Part shown: positions 38,092 through 47,485 of the stretch, piece by piece | Layout: every line of letters begins with the position of its first letter | Position numbering within the stretch: position 1 is the first letter of the stretch | Assembly (NCBI GenBank): GCA_016929095.1 | Contig: JAFGJM010000033.1 | Span: 124,001-188,000, forward strand | Direction of reading: 5' to 3' | Source: Anaerolineales bacterium | Lineage (GTDB): Bacteria; Chloroflexota; Anaerolineae; Anaerolineales; UBA4823 | DNA length: 64,000 bases | Notes under the pieces: generated by a model | Told to the model about the DNA's origin: nothing | What the model saw: only the letters and a program-made list of their open reading frames with translations | The model's database searches: none | Made by a program: the position numbers and the translations under genes

Positions 38092-39306
38092 ATGGCTGGA
38101 CGAATATTAGTGGTAGATGATGATCCCATGAATGTAAAACTGGTTGAAACAGCTCTGGCAAAAGATGAGTATGAGATTATCACTGCTGGTGATGGAAAAA
38201 CGGCATTAAAGATGGCAGAAGAACACAATCCGGATGTTATTCTCCTGGATGTAATGATGCCGGAAATGGATGGATTTGAAGTTTGTAGCCGACTTCGGAA
38301 AAAACCCGCCACCGCTCACAAACCGATCATGATGCTCACGGCATTAAATACCGTCGAAGAAAGAATCAAGGGATTTGATGCAGGCGCGGATGATTATCTA
38401 CCCAAGCCCTTTGCGCCAACAGAATTGCAAGCGCGGGTAAAAGTACTTTTTCGGCGTGCTGCACCAGTTCACGTTGAAAAAGAGATTAAAGAAGCGAAAA
38501 TCATCGCGGTTTTTTCTCTAAGGGGCGGTGTTGGGATTTCTTCCTTAGCAGCCAACCTGGCAGCAGGGTTGACCCAATTATGGAGTCAGCCATGTGTTCT
38601 GGTCGACCTGGCACTTAATGCCGGACAAAGCGCATTAATGTTCAACTTACCTTTTCGCCGCAGTTGGGAAAATCTGGCTGTAATTCCTCCAGCAGAAATT
38701 GATATTCACGTGCTCGACGATGTTTTGTTGCAGCATTCGAGTGATACCCATATTCTGGCATCCTCGCCTCGACCTGAACAAAATGAATTGATCGATGGTG
38801 AAAAAGTTACCAGGGTATTGAGTTTATTATCAAAAGAATATAATTATTTAGTATTGGATTTGCCTCATGATTTTCATGATACTACGATCGCCGGCTTAGA
38901 CCTGGCTCATGAAATCCTACTTGTATTAACTCCCGACCTAGCAAGCGTGCGCTCGACCGTCTGCGCTTTGGATGTTTTTAACACGCTTGAATACGATCCG
39001 CAGAAAATTAGATTGGTACTCAATTGGACGTTTCAGCGGAATGGTCTACCTCGTAAAGATATTGAAGCGGCGGTCAAGCATCCCATCGATTTTGTGATAC
39101 CCTTTGCTCCAGAACCATTTGTAATGGCCATTAACCTGGGTAAGCCAACCGTGATCGATAATCCTAAAAGTCCCTTAGGGGCGTTGTATGAGGATTTTGC
39201 TTTCATACTAAGCAAAGAAAATAATATGAAAGAAAGACCCCAATTTCCCTCCGATGCCTGGGAAAGAACAGTCTCCCGTTTGAAGCAGCGTCAACAAAAA
39301 GGTTAA
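38092..39306 (+). CDS. Receiver-domain/MinD-like ATPase, CpaE-type pilus regulator
   Basis: 404 residues. Residues 1-120 are a complete response-regulator receiver: VVDDDPMNVK acidic pair, LLDVMMPEMDGFE phosphoacceptor Asp, and LPKPF lysine. Residues 140-385 are a MinD/ParA-like ATPase with VLVDLALNAGQSALM and LVLDLPHDF. The P-loop is RGGVGISSLAAN where active family members have a Lys at the position of Ile, so ATP hydrolysis may be weak. This fusion is the CpaE design that helps place Tad/Flp pili. A 47-residue Flp-type pilin gene lies 20 kb to the right, but no other tad genes are in the window. GGGAGGAACGT ahead of the ATG is a strong start. Confidence 0.88.
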   Translation: MAGRILVVDDDPMNVKLVETALAKDEYEIITAGDGKTALKMAEEHNPDVILLDVMMPEMDGFEVCSRLRKKPATAHKPIMMLTALNTVEERIKGFDAGADDYLPKPFAPTELQARVKVLFRRAAPVHVEKEIKEAKIIAVFSLRGGVGISSLAANLAAGLTQLWSQPCVLVDLALNAGQSALMFNLPFRRSWENLAVIPPAEIDIHVLDDVLLQHSSDTHILASSPRPEQNELIDGEKVTRVLSLLSKEYNYLVLDLPHDFHDTTIAGLDLAHEILLVLTPDLASVRSTVCALDVFNTLEYDPQKIRLVLNWTFQRNGLPRKDIEAAVKHPIDFVIPFAPEPFVMAINLGKPTVIDNPKSPLGALYEDFAFILSKENNMKERPQFPSDAWERTVSRLKQRQQKG

Positions 39307-40967
39307 CTTTTACTAAGGTAACCCAATTCCGCTAAAAAACTTTGTACTTTTTCCCAGCCGCCGGGTTTGATAATGATCGAGGTTGCGCCTAGCGAATCGC
39401 CTAAAAACCGGGCAACTTTCGATTCTTTTAATTTCTTAATTAATTCGGCATCTCTCACACGTAACACAGCTACATGTTCCAGGCGGGCTTCACACCCGTG
39501 ATTTTCCCAGCGGGAAAGGGCTGTTACTAGAATGGGCGGGATACCGGATGCATAGCGTTGAAGCAAAGATTGCAGTTGTGGAATATGTAGCCCTTGCCGG
39601 ATAGCCAGATCTAGTGATTCGGGGGTGATCCGGTAATGGTATTCTGCAGTTTTTTTATGCTCCCAACGACAAAATCGGGAAATTTGATAACGCGCTGCTC
39701 GTGGTGCAAGAACCGGTATACGTAAACGCCCATCCGCATAGGCATAGATATGCTCATTTTCTTCTTTAAATCCAACGGGTATATGACCGGATAGTAAGGA
39801 TTGTCCCCATGGTGTAATTCGGAAGGCAAGGATGGCGGATGTTTCTTCAGCCGATGCCAGGTCGAGAACACCCATCCAATGGAGCGGAGCCGTAAGGATG
39901 AAACGGATCAAAGCGCCTTCGACGTCATTCCAATGGTCAAAACCGCGCAGACTTGCATTGGTAGAAGCTTGGCGGATATACCAGGTGTCGTATTCACCGC
40001 CTCTTCGCTGGAAGTCCGGATTTTGTTGATAAATGAAATCGATAAATGCCGGCAAACTCCACCATGTTTTCGGAGGAACTGCCATGAGGTAGGATAAAAC
40101 CGCACGGCGGGCTTCTCGCGGATCGTTCTGCCAATTCCCTTCGAAGGCTAATGAGGAAACCATGCGTAAATCATTATATTGGGAGGATGATACCCAAGCC
40201 TGATAAAGCTGGGTTACGGCTTCTGCTCTGGAAGCTTCTAAAAAGGTGCGTGTAGATTCTGGATTGGGAATATCTTTCTCCCCCAATAAACTGGCTGACC
40301 GCAGGCACGCTATAAGGCTGGAAATTGAAGGGGTGGTATATGGTTGTTCGATAGTGGCGGGGATTTTTCCCAGCCATTCTTCGGCGATGGCATCCAGTTG
40401 TTGGCGGTTGTATTCCAGTCTTAAGGCAGCCAGCAGTGTGCAGGTGTGATCGAGGATGGAATCATTTACCAGGAATTGCATACGGCATTCGTCAGACAAG
40501 GCTGGTCTTCCGGGAAGGCTATCCTGAGGTTTTTTAATTCGCGGAATGATCGATATTACCTCTTGGGGTATATAGGCAAATTCTTCGGAACCCTGGGGTG
40601 TTTCTTGAAAAATCCGGAATAAAATACCCCGATACCATAAAACCTCGGTAGATGAAATGGGGGAAAGAAATGGTTTCTCCCGGTCACGGCGAGCGGCGCC
40701 CATCTCTCGTAATTTTCCATATTGTCTGGTAAAGACAGACCAGGGTATGGCGCCCTGGTTTTGAGCGAGATCGCTCAAGGCTGACTGCCCTTCACTTGTC
40801 AATGTTTCGAAAAATTCCGGGTTGGATAATCGTTCGAGGATAGATTTCACCAGGAAGGGGATTAATTCTACATCCTTTACTGCCGAAAGATTAATTCCCC
40901 ATAATTCAGCCACAATGTGCAGAAATTCTCCATCTTTATTCTTCAGACTCTGAGCCAGACCAGGCAT
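39303..40967 (-). CDS. XPB/Ssl2 N-terminal-like (Helicase_C_3) protein without motor
   Basis: 554 residues with no P-loop and no helicase motifs. The C-terminal block FCRWEHKKTAEYHYRITPES followed by LQSLLQRYASGIPP and ALSRWENHG is the signature of the Helicase_C_3/XPB-Ssl2 N-terminal family, seen in Chloroflexota and Actinobacteria. The family is usually fused to or partnered with a DEAD-like helicase; here it stands alone. The first 350 residues are helical and carry a SAP-like or winged-helix content that I cannot name. It is cotranscribed behind the lipid kinase (three bases apart) and overlaps the convergent CpaE-like gene's end by four bases. Function unknown. Confidence 0.7.
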   Translation of the reverse strand: MPGLAQSLKNKDGEFLHIVAELWGINLSAVKDVELIPFLVKSILERLSNPEFFETLTSEGQSALSDLAQNQGAIPWSVFTRQYGKLREMGAARRDREKPFLSPISSTEVLWYRGILFRIFQETPQGSEEFAYIPQEVISIIPRIKKPQDSLPGRPALSDECRMQFLVNDSILDHTCTLLAALRLEYNRQQLDAIAEEWLGKIPATIEQPYTTPSISSLIACLRSASLLGEKDIPNPESTRTFLEASRAEAVTQLYQAWVSSSQYNDLRMVSSLAFEGNWQNDPREARRAVLSYLMAVPPKTWWSLPAFIDFIYQQNPDFQRRGGEYDTWYIRQASTNASLRGFDHWNDVEGALIRFILTAPLHWMGVLDLASAEETSAILAFRITPWGQSLLSGHIPVGFKEENEHIYAYADGRLRIPVLAPRAARYQISRFCRWEHKKTAEYHYRITPESLDLAIRQGLHIPQLQSLLQRYASGIPPILVTALSRWENHGCEARLEHVAVLRVRDAELIKKLKESKVARFLGDSLGATSIIIKPGGWEKVQSFLAELGYLSKS

Positions 40968-40970
40968 AGT

Positions 40971-41888
40971 TTATACAATGGCTTGAATAGCCCCGGGTAT
41001 CATCTCGCTGGAAAACCACTGGATATCAGAGTTGAAACCGGCAATAATTTCACCATCTACATGGATGATCATCGGGAGATTTGATTCAATTTCCAGTTTA
41101 TGAAAATCGCCCATGATGACTTGTGAAAGGCGACCATGGGTTCCTTTCATGACCTCAGGAAGGATACGCAGCATGGTTAACCTGGATACCTGTCGGATAC
41201 CCGTATATTGATAAACACCATCATCCGGTTTTGCCGTGGGAGCCACCAGGAATCCACCTCCTTCACGGCTGCCATTACAAAGGACGAATAACAGCAATTT
41301 TTCTTCCAGGGATTCGCAGTCGGTTTTAATTTTAAAACATGGCGCTTCATGGTTGAGTAAAATGGTTTGAAGAACTGCCATTAAATAAATCAAAAAACCT
41401 TTTAGATAAGTAAATTTTCGAGAACGGATGGTGACGGTTGCATCAAAACCTATGCCTATGGCGTTGGCCCAATATTCAATTCTTCCATGGTCATCCACCA
41501 TTCTTCCGACATCGATCTGTTTGATTTTTCCGGTAAAAATTTGACGTACAGCCATTTCCGGAAGCGGATTCATACCGATAGCATGGGCAAAATCGTTCCC
41601 AGAACCCAGGGGAATAACGCCTAATTTAGGGCGTTTTTCTTTAGGAAATTGCATAAAGGCATTGATAACTTCGTGCGTTGTTCCATCACCGCCGCCGGCA
41701 ATGATCAAAGAGTAATCGTCTTCTATGGCTCTGCGTGTGATTTCAATAGCATGCGATGGATAGACTGTTCCGATCCAATCTGCACCGCCTAATTCATCCA
41801 CAATAGAGCGTAAGAGAGCAGCTTTGATTCGAGCTCGCCCGAGATCAGCATTGGGATTTACGATGATAATGGCTTTATGTTTTCCCAT
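40971..41888 (-). CDS. Diacylglycerol kinase-family lipid kinase
   Basis: 305 residues. The nucleotide-binding site of the DAGK catalytic family is clear: VNPNADLGRARIKAALL near the start, IIAGGGDGTTHEVINAFM, and GVIPLGSGNDFAHAIGMN. A later segment LFVLCNGSREGGGFLVAPTA fits the second domain. The enzyme phosphorylates a lipid head group at the membrane, probably diacylglycerol or a sphingoid-like lipid (YegS-like). It lies four bases after the DUF429 gene and three before the XPB-like gene, so all three should be one transcript. ATG 41888 has no clear ribosome binding site, as expected for coupled translation. Confidence 0.9.
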   Translation of the reverse strand: MGKHKAIIIVNPNADLGRARIKAALLRSIVDELGGADWIGTVYPSHAIEITRRAIEDDYSLIIAGGGDGTTHEVINAFMQFPKEKRPKLGVIPLGSGNDFAHAIGMNPLPEMAVRQIFTGKIKQIDVGRMVDDHGRIEYWANAIGIGFDATVTIRSRKFTYLKGFLIYLMAVLQTILLNHEAPCFKIKTDCESLEEKLLLFVLCNGSREGGGFLVAPTAKPDDGVYQYTGIRQVSRLTMLRILPEVMKGTHGRLSQVIMGDFHKLEIESNLPMIIHVDGEIIAGFNSDIQWFSSEMIPGAIQAIV

Positions 41889-41892
41889 TTTT

Positions 41893-42672
41893 TTATTTTG
41901 CAGATTGATACCGTGTTTTTAATGCACCCGTTGGGACGAAGATCAATCCCTCTTGAGTATCCCCCACGCTGGTGGATTGATCGGGATGGTTTACTATCCA
42001 CCAGGCTGTGAAAGCTGCTACAAGGGCATCCAATTCTTCAGCTGATAATAATAAATCTAAAGGCAGGCTGCCGGTGAGAATGCGGTGGCGGGTAATCTCT
42101 TCAAGGAAACGCATGGGATCGGCGACATTAATATTATTTTCATAAAGGATGAGCTGTCGTTGTAAACGGCCTTCCAGGCTGTGTTTAGGATAGGGACTTT
42201 TTTCCAATAACACTGTATAACTGGCGTGCGGATAGACTTCCAAATATTGATGCGGGTCATTATCGGACGGGTAGGGTTGATAACCAAGTTTTTCAAGACG
42301 CTGAAAAATTTTAAATCCCATTTTCATCCAGCGAGGGCACTTACTTTCTTCAGCGGGGGTTTGAGGGATGGTGATATGACGGCAACGTAATTGATATTCA
42401 GCGACCCGATAATTAATCCATCTGCCAAGACGCGGTGGCGGGATAAGCCTGGCGCGGACTTCGTCTTGTTGCATCAAACCCATATTGGGGCGGTTTGGGG
42501 CGCAAACGGCAATAACCGCACTGGCTTGCCCGGCAACAAAAGCCAGCGTTTCATCAATACTGCCATGACATATCGATAGGATATTTAATCCTTGATCGAT
42601 CGCCACATAGGTCAGGGGGCGTTTTCCCGCAGTGGGATCGATTCCCAGAAAAGTGCTTTGATTGAATAACAT
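41893..42672 (-). CDS. DUF429 protein, predicted RNase H-like nuclease
   Basis: 259 residues. The start LGIDPTAGKRPLTYVAID carries the metal-binding Asp of the DUF429/RNase H-like fold, followed by VIAVCAPNRPNMG and, near the middle, YLEVYPHASYTVL, which is the family's conserved Glu block. Proteins of this family are predicted nucleases; no biochemical role is established. It is the first gene of a leftward three-gene run with a lipid kinase and an XPB-like protein, and is divergent from the P5C-dehydrogenase-like gene. Confidence 0.82.
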   Translation of the reverse strand: MLFNQSTFLGIDPTAGKRPLTYVAIDQGLNILSICHGSIDETLAFVAGQASAVIAVCAPNRPNMGLMQQDEVRARLIPPPRLGRWINYRVAEYQLRCRHITIPQTPAEESKCPRWMKMGFKIFQRLEKLGYQPYPSDNDPHQYLEVYPHASYTVLLEKSPYPKHSLEGRLQRQLILYENNINVADPMRFLEEITRHRILTGSLPLDLLLSAEELDALVAAFTAWWIVNHPDQSTSVGDTQEGLIFVPTGALKTRYQSAK

Positions 42673-42877
42673 TCTTTGATTCCCTGGTATGAGTTTAGCG
42701 CAATATCATCGGAAATGCAAATGAAATATGGAAATCTGTCATGGGAATAATCATACACCTATCTTTTGACGAGAAGGCAAGGCTAGGCTATACTAATGAA
42801 AAGCGAATTCTATGTGACGGGAAAACCAAATAAAATTTTTGTGTTCATACTTTTATCGATATATGGAGGTTAGTGCA

Positions 42878-44452
42878 ATGGCTGAAAAATTTATTATGAC
42901 GTACGCGACCATGTTCAACCCCCCCGAAGAGTTGCACACGCGCTTCGAGGAAGCCTTGGCAGGTATAAAAGCCAAATTGGGTCAAGAATATGGCATGATC
43001 ATTAATAATAAAGATTGTTTTGCGGCCGAGAAGTTCGAGGATCGATCCCCTGCCAATACCGATGTGGTCTTGGGGGTATTTCAAAAGGGAAGTGAGAAAG
43101 ATGCCCAGGAGGCGTTGGCTGCGGCGCGCAAAGCGTTTCCCGTTTGGAGTGGGATGAAATGGCAAGATCGGGTTGCTTTGATCAGAAAAGTTGCAGATAT
43201 CATCGACGAGCGAACTTTCACCATCAGCGCAGCGCTGGCGATGGAAGTTGGTAAGAATCGGATGGAAGCCATCGGTGATGTGGCGGAGACGGCCGATTTG
43301 GTGCGTTATTCTTGCTATCAAATGGAAAAGAACGACGGTTTCATCGTTGAAATGGGACGCGACCCCTTGGTGGGGTATTCTTCTACCAATGTTTCAGTTT
43401 TACGACCTTATGGTGTGTGGCTGGTAATCAGCCCCTTCAATTTCCCGGCAGCTTTAACAGGTGGTCCGTCGGGGGCGGCTTTAGCAACCGGAAATACATT
43501 GATCATGAAACCAGCCACCGACACGCCCATGACTGTAAGATTACTGGCAGAATGTTTCCGAGATGCCGGTTTACCCGAAGGCGTTGTTAATTATGTTACC
43601 GGACCGGGCAGAACTTTAGGACAGACTCTGATTGATAGTCCTGAGGTAGATGGCGTCACGTTCACCGGTTCGATGGATGTTGGTATGAAGATCTTCCGCG
43701 ATTTTGGAAATGGAAAGTATGTACGCCCAACCGTTTTGGAATTAGGCGGCAAGAATCCGGCTATTGTGTCTCGAAACGCCGATTTGGAACGAGCAGGCAT
43801 CGGTATCGTTCGGTCTGCATTTGGGTTGCAAGGACAAAAATGCTCGGCTTGTTCCCGTGTCTTTGTAGAAGAACCTTTATTTGATGAACTGGTGGAGCGG
43901 GTTGTTGCATTGACAGAAAAACTGGTGGTTGGCGATCCAACCGATAGAAGCGTTTTCCTGGGCCCGGTGGTCAATAAGAGCAGCTATGAGGATTATAAGA
44001 AATTCGTGGAGGAATTATCCAAAGCAGGCAAGATTCTCACCGGTGGAAAAGTATTAACCGATGGTGATTATGCCAAAGGATATTTCTGCGCGCCAACCCT
44101 GGTGGTCGATTTACCGTATTCTCATAATCTTTGGAAACAGGAAATGTTCCTGCCTATCACTACGATTGGTAAAGTGAAAAATTTGGATGAGGCTATGCAA
44201 CTGGCAAACGATGTGGATTACGGCCTCACTGCGGGATTCTATGGTTCTAAAGAAGAGACAACCTGGTTCTTCAAAAATATTCATGCCGGCGTCACCTATG
44301 CAAACAGACCACAAGGCGCGACCACAGGTGCGTGGCCGGGCTTTCAGCCTTTCGGCGGATGGAAAGGCTCCGGTTCAACCGGGAAAAATGCCGGTGGACA
44401 TTACTACCTGCCGCTATACATGCATGAACAAATACAAACATTAGTCGAGTAA
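42878..44452 (+). CDS. Aldehyde dehydrogenase, P5C-dehydrogenase type
   Basis: 524 residues from ATG 42878, chosen over 42839 because GGAGG lies nine bases before it. The aldehyde dehydrogenase signature is complete: VLELGGKNPAIVS with catalytic Glu and GLQGQKCSACSRVFV with the nucleophilic Cys. The latter is characteristic of L-glutamate-gamma-semialdehyde (1-pyrroline-5-carboxylate) dehydrogenases. It would oxidise glutamate semialdehyde to glutamate with NAD+, the second step of proline or arginine degradation. No proline dehydrogenase is in the window. A single-gene unit with a promoter in the 205-base divergent gap, followed by a dispersed hairpin repeat. Confidence 0.85.
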   Translation: MAEKFIMTYATMFNPPEELHTRFEEALAGIKAKLGQEYGMIINNKDCFAAEKFEDRSPANTDVVLGVFQKGSEKDAQEALAAARKAFPVWSGMKWQDRVALIRKVADIIDERTFTISAALAMEVGKNRMEAIGDVAETADLVRYSCYQMEKNDGFIVEMGRDPLVGYSSTNVSVLRPYGVWLVISPFNFPAALTGGPSGAALATGNTLIMKPATDTPMTVRLLAECFRDAGLPEGVVNYVTGPGRTLGQTLIDSPEVDGVTFTGSMDVGMKIFRDFGNGKYVRPTVLELGGKNPAIVSRNADLERAGIGIVRSAFGLQGQKCSACSRVFVEEPLFDELVERVVALTEKLVVGDPTDRSVFLGPVVNKSSYEDYKKFVEELSKAGKILTGGKVLTDGDYAKGYFCAPTLVVDLPYSHNLWKQEMFLPITTIGKVKNLDEAMQLANDVDYGLTAGFYGSKEETTWFFKNIHAGVTYANRPQGATTGAWPGFQPFGGWKGSGSTGKNAGGHYYLPLYMHEQIQTLVE

Positions 44453-44867
44453 TCGTTTTTTTGGAATACAGCCGTAAATTGAATAAACCCCCAATGGGGT
44501 TCTCAAAGAAGTCACTACAGTCAAATTGAGCGAAGCGAAACAGCTATACAGAGAAGAGCCTTCGCTTCGCTCAAAGTGATAGCCGGATTTTCGGGCAGTT
44601 CCGTTGGGAAAATGATTTGGTAGGATAATAGTTTTTTACTAGAATTGACCTTGCGTTACAAAATTGCATAACTTTCTTTTTTTATTCGTGTTATATTATC
44701 GGTCGATTTTTTTACCGGATGCGGATAGACAGATTTTTTTGTTAATGCTGTCATCACCAGGGAATGTTACCTGGAATAATTCTTATGTAAGATTGAGTAA
44801 CTGAACCGTTGAGCAAATTGATTAGACCATTTTATAGAACCGATCACAACCAAAAGAAAGAACAACT
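44453..44867. repeat. Intergenic region with a 14-bp inverted repeat
   Basis: 415 bases between the dehydrogenase and the CoA-transferase. A perfect inverted repeat TTGAGCGAAGCGAA (44526-44539) / TTCGCTTCGCTCAA (44561-44574) encloses 21 bases and is flanked by GTCACTACAG and AGTGATAGCC. This is a REP- or MITE-like hairpin; it has no following T-run, so it is not a classical terminator. The rest is AT-rich and carries the promoter of the following operon. Confidence 0.75.
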
Positions 44868-45770
44868 ATGACCAAATTAATCACATTGTCGGAAGCGATA
44901 AACAAATTTGTAGAAGATGGCGATACAGTGTATGCCGCAGGGTTCACGCATATGATTCCATTTGCAGCCGGGCATGAGATCATCCGTCAGGAGAAGAAAA
45001 ACCTGATCCTGGCGCGTGCCACACCCGATTTGATATATGATCAAATGGTAGCTGCAGGGTGTGCAAAAAAAGTGATTTTCTCATACATAGGGAATCCTGG
45101 CGTAGGCTCTTTACGATTTGTACGGGCGGAAATCGAAGCCGGTAGATTGGAATGGGAAGAGTATTCCCATTTCAGCATGATTTCTCGCCTGCAAGCCGGC
45201 GCGACCGGGTTACCCTTCATGCCGATGAACCCTACGGCTGCAAAGGATTTGGAAAAAGCCAATCCTTTTTATCGCACCGTTATAGACCCATATACTGGAG
45301 GGGAGGTGGTCGTCGTGCCGCCGCTTAAACCCGATGTGGCGATTGTGCATGTACAGAGAGTCGACGCCGAGGGAAATGCTCAGATTTGGGGCATCATAGG
45401 GGAACAAAAGGAAGCCGCTTTTGCTGCAGAGCGCGTGATTGTGACCGCAGAAGAAATCGTAGACGAAGCGATTATCCGATCTGACCCAAACCGGACAGTT
45501 ATCCCAGGCTTTATCGTGGATGCGGTATGCCATGTGCCGTATTGCGCTCATCCTTCTTATACTCAGGGATATTATGACCGCGATAATTCATTCTATCTGG
45601 CGTGGGATGAGATCAGTAAAACTCCCGAATCAGTAAACGCATATCTGGATGAATGGGTCTATGGTATTGCTGACCGGATGGAATATTGGGAAAAATTAGG
45701 CGCCGAAGTGCATGAACGTTTGAAAGTTGCCAGTTTACCCAGCGCAACCGTTGACTACGGTAAATACTAA
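44868..45770 (+). CDS. CoA-transferase family I, alpha subunit (GctA-like)
   Basis: 300 residues. The N-terminal GDTVYAAGFTHMIPFAAGHEII and the later VVVVPPLKPDVAIVHVQRVD plus GYYDRDNSFYLAWDEISKT fit the alpha subunit of glutaconate-type CoA-transferases. The enzyme moves CoA between an acyl-CoA and a free acid in fermentation or in acid breakdown. It should form a heterodimer with the next gene product, 24 bases downstream, which holds the catalytic Glu. The actual acid cannot be read from sequence. It opens a rightward run that also holds a membrane protease, a lactate permease, a 59-residue membrane protein and galK. Confidence 0.88.
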   Translation: MTKLITLSEAINKFVEDGDTVYAAGFTHMIPFAAGHEIIRQEKKNLILARATPDLIYDQMVAAGCAKKVIFSYIGNPGVGSLRFVRAEIEAGRLEWEEYSHFSMISRLQAGATGLPFMPMNPTAAKDLEKANPFYRTVIDPYTGGEVVVVPPLKPDVAIVHVQRVDAEGNAQIWGIIGEQKEAAFAAERVIVTAEEIVDEAIIRSDPNRTVIPGFIVDAVCHVPYCAHPSYTQGYYDRDNSFYLAWDEISKTPESVNAYLDEWVYGIADRMEYWEKLGAEVHERLKVASLPSATVDYGKY

Positions 45771-45794
45771 TAGAGTGTTGAATAACAATATACC

Positions 45795-46571
45795 ATGAAT
45801 GAGATTACATATACTTCATCTGAACTTTTAACCATTAACGCCTCCCGTCTATTACGGGACGGAGATGTGGTTTTTGTGGGTGTAGGACTCCCCAACCTGG
45901 CTTGTAACCTGGCACGACGGACGCACGCCCCAAACCTGGTCATGATCTATGAAGCCGGGGTGATCGGAGCGCAGCCAGCGCGCTTGCCGTTATCTATAGG
46001 CGATCCAACTCTGGTGAGCGGGGCGCTTTCTGTCTGCAGTATGTACGATATTTTTGCATTCTACTTGCAACGCGGCAACGTCGACGTGGGATTTTTAGGC
46101 GGCGCGCAAATCGATCGCTTCGGGAATATCAATGCCACAGTCATTGGCGAATATGATCACCCAAAGGTACGCTTACCCGGTTCGGGCGGTTCAATGGAAA
46201 TTGCAGCCTGGGCTAATCGATGTTATATCATCACGCCTCACCAAAAACGGCGTTTTCCCGAAAAAGTACATTTCCGTACTTCGGCCGGATATTTGAGTGG
46301 TAGATCTGAACGTGAGGCAGCCAGACTACACGGCGCCGGTCCTTTAGCTGTTGTTACCGACCTGGGTGTCATGGAACCAGACGAAACCGGTGAATTGGTT
46401 TTAACCGCTTTGCATCCTGGCGCCAGTGAAGAGCAGGCACGCGAGAATACGGGTTGGGATTTAAAAGTAGCATCCAATTTAAAAACCACCGATCCATTAA
46501 CGGCAGTGGAACTGGGGATTTTACGCAACGAACTCGATCCGGAGCGCATTTACCTTAAAGGAGGGGAGTAA
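45795..46571 (+). CDS. CoA-transferase family I, beta subunit (GctB-like)
   Basis: 258 residues. GDVVFVGVGLPNLACNLARR and VMIYEAGVIGA, in which the Glu after Tyr is the likely nucleophile that forms the enzyme-CoA thioester, mark the beta subunit. GGAQIDRFGNINATVIG and LPGSGGSMEIAAWA are further family blocks. It is the partner of the alpha subunit upstream. Its 3' end contains a strong AAGGAGG that could direct translation of the following CPBP gene. Confidence 0.88.
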   Translation: MNEITYTSSELLTINASRLLRDGDVVFVGVGLPNLACNLARRTHAPNLVMIYEAGVIGAQPARLPLSIGDPTLVSGALSVCSMYDIFAFYLQRGNVDVGFLGGAQIDRFGNINATVIGEYDHPKVRLPGSGGSMEIAAWANRCYIITPHQKRRFPEKVHFRTSAGYLSGRSEREAARLHGAGPLAVVTDLGVMEPDETGELVLTALHPGASEEQARENTGWDLKVASNLKTTDPLTAVELGILRNELDPERIYLKGGE

Positions 46572-46600
46572 CCATCAGCGCTTCTTCTGTTACTTCGTTT

Positions 46601-47479
46601 TTGTCCCGTGTATTCATGTCACCCGGCGAACGACGATTACGCGCCGGGTGGCGTCTGTTAGGGCAAGGCATGATTTTTTTTGCTCTCACATTAGTGTTAA
46701 CCATTCCTGCGATTTTTTGGCAAGGACTTGATTTTGATGTTTATTCTTTATTGGCGCAATTTATTACCTTTTTGGCAGTCACGATTTCGGTGTTTATTGC
46801 CAGGCGGCTTTTTGATCGGCGTTCAATACGAAGCCTTGGATTTACATGGAATTGGCAGGCATTGGCCGATTTGGCGGTTGGATTTTTTATCGCCGGTTTA
46901 ATGATGGGCTTGATCTTCCTGATTGAGTGGGCTGCCGGATGGTTGAAGATTGAGGGGTTTGCCTGGCAGCAATATTCGTTTACTCAAATCGTCAAAGATA
47001 TCGTGTACATGCTCGGGATATTTATCCTGGTGGGATGGCAGGAAGAATTATCAAGCCGCGGCTACCAATTGCAAAATCTGGCGCAGGGGTTGAATTTGTT
47101 TTGGGGCGTTATCCTTTCCTCAGCAGTGTTCGCTATCCTACATTTGAGTAATCCGTCCGTTTCCTTCATGGCCGTGATCGGTCTGTTCATTTCCGGACTA
47201 TTTCTTGCTTATGGTTATGTAACCACACGATTGTTATGGCTGCCAATTGGATTACATATTGGCTGGAATTTCTTCGAGGGCACGGTATTTGGATTTGAAG
47301 TCAGTGGCGTGGTAGGATGGCCGCGCCTGATCTATCAAACCGTGGAAGGTAATCCTCTGTTTACGGGGGGAAAGTTTGGACCGGAAGCCGGGATCGTATT
47401 ATTACCAGGAGTAATTTTGGGTATATTAATGGTTTATCTCTATACACGCGATCGGGAAATTCACACTTCCAGCTCTTGA
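46601..47479 (+). CDS. CPBP-family intramembrane metalloprotease
   Basis: 292 residues with eight or so membrane helices. The CPBP (Abi/CAAX-like) motif set is intact: EELSSRGYQ (motif 1), FAILHLSNP (motif 2) and HIGWNFFEG (motif 3). Such enzymes cleave or process membrane proteins, and in some bacteria confer bacteriocin resistance. The annotated start is TTG 46601; ATG 46616 is also possible. An AAGGAGG site at 46558-46564 sits nine bases before an in-frame ATC at 46574, which would add nine residues; ATC starts are rare but cannot be excluded. Between CoA-transferase and lactate permease its role in the operon is unclear. Confidence 0.85.
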   Translation: MSRVFMSPGERRLRAGWRLLGQGMIFFALTLVLTIPAIFWQGLDFDVYSLLAQFITFLAVTISVFIARRLFDRRSIRSLGFTWNWQALADLAVGFFIAGLMMGLIFLIEWAAGWLKIEGFAWQQYSFTQIVKDIVYMLGIFILVGWQEELSSRGYQLQNLAQGLNLFWGVILSSAVFAILHLSNPSVSFMAVIGLFISGLFLAYGYVTTRLLWLPIGLHIGWNFFEGTVFGFEVSGVVGWPRLIYQTVEGNPLFTGGKFGPEAGIVLLPGVILGILMVYLYTRDREIHTSSS

Positions 47480-47485
47480 ACAGCT

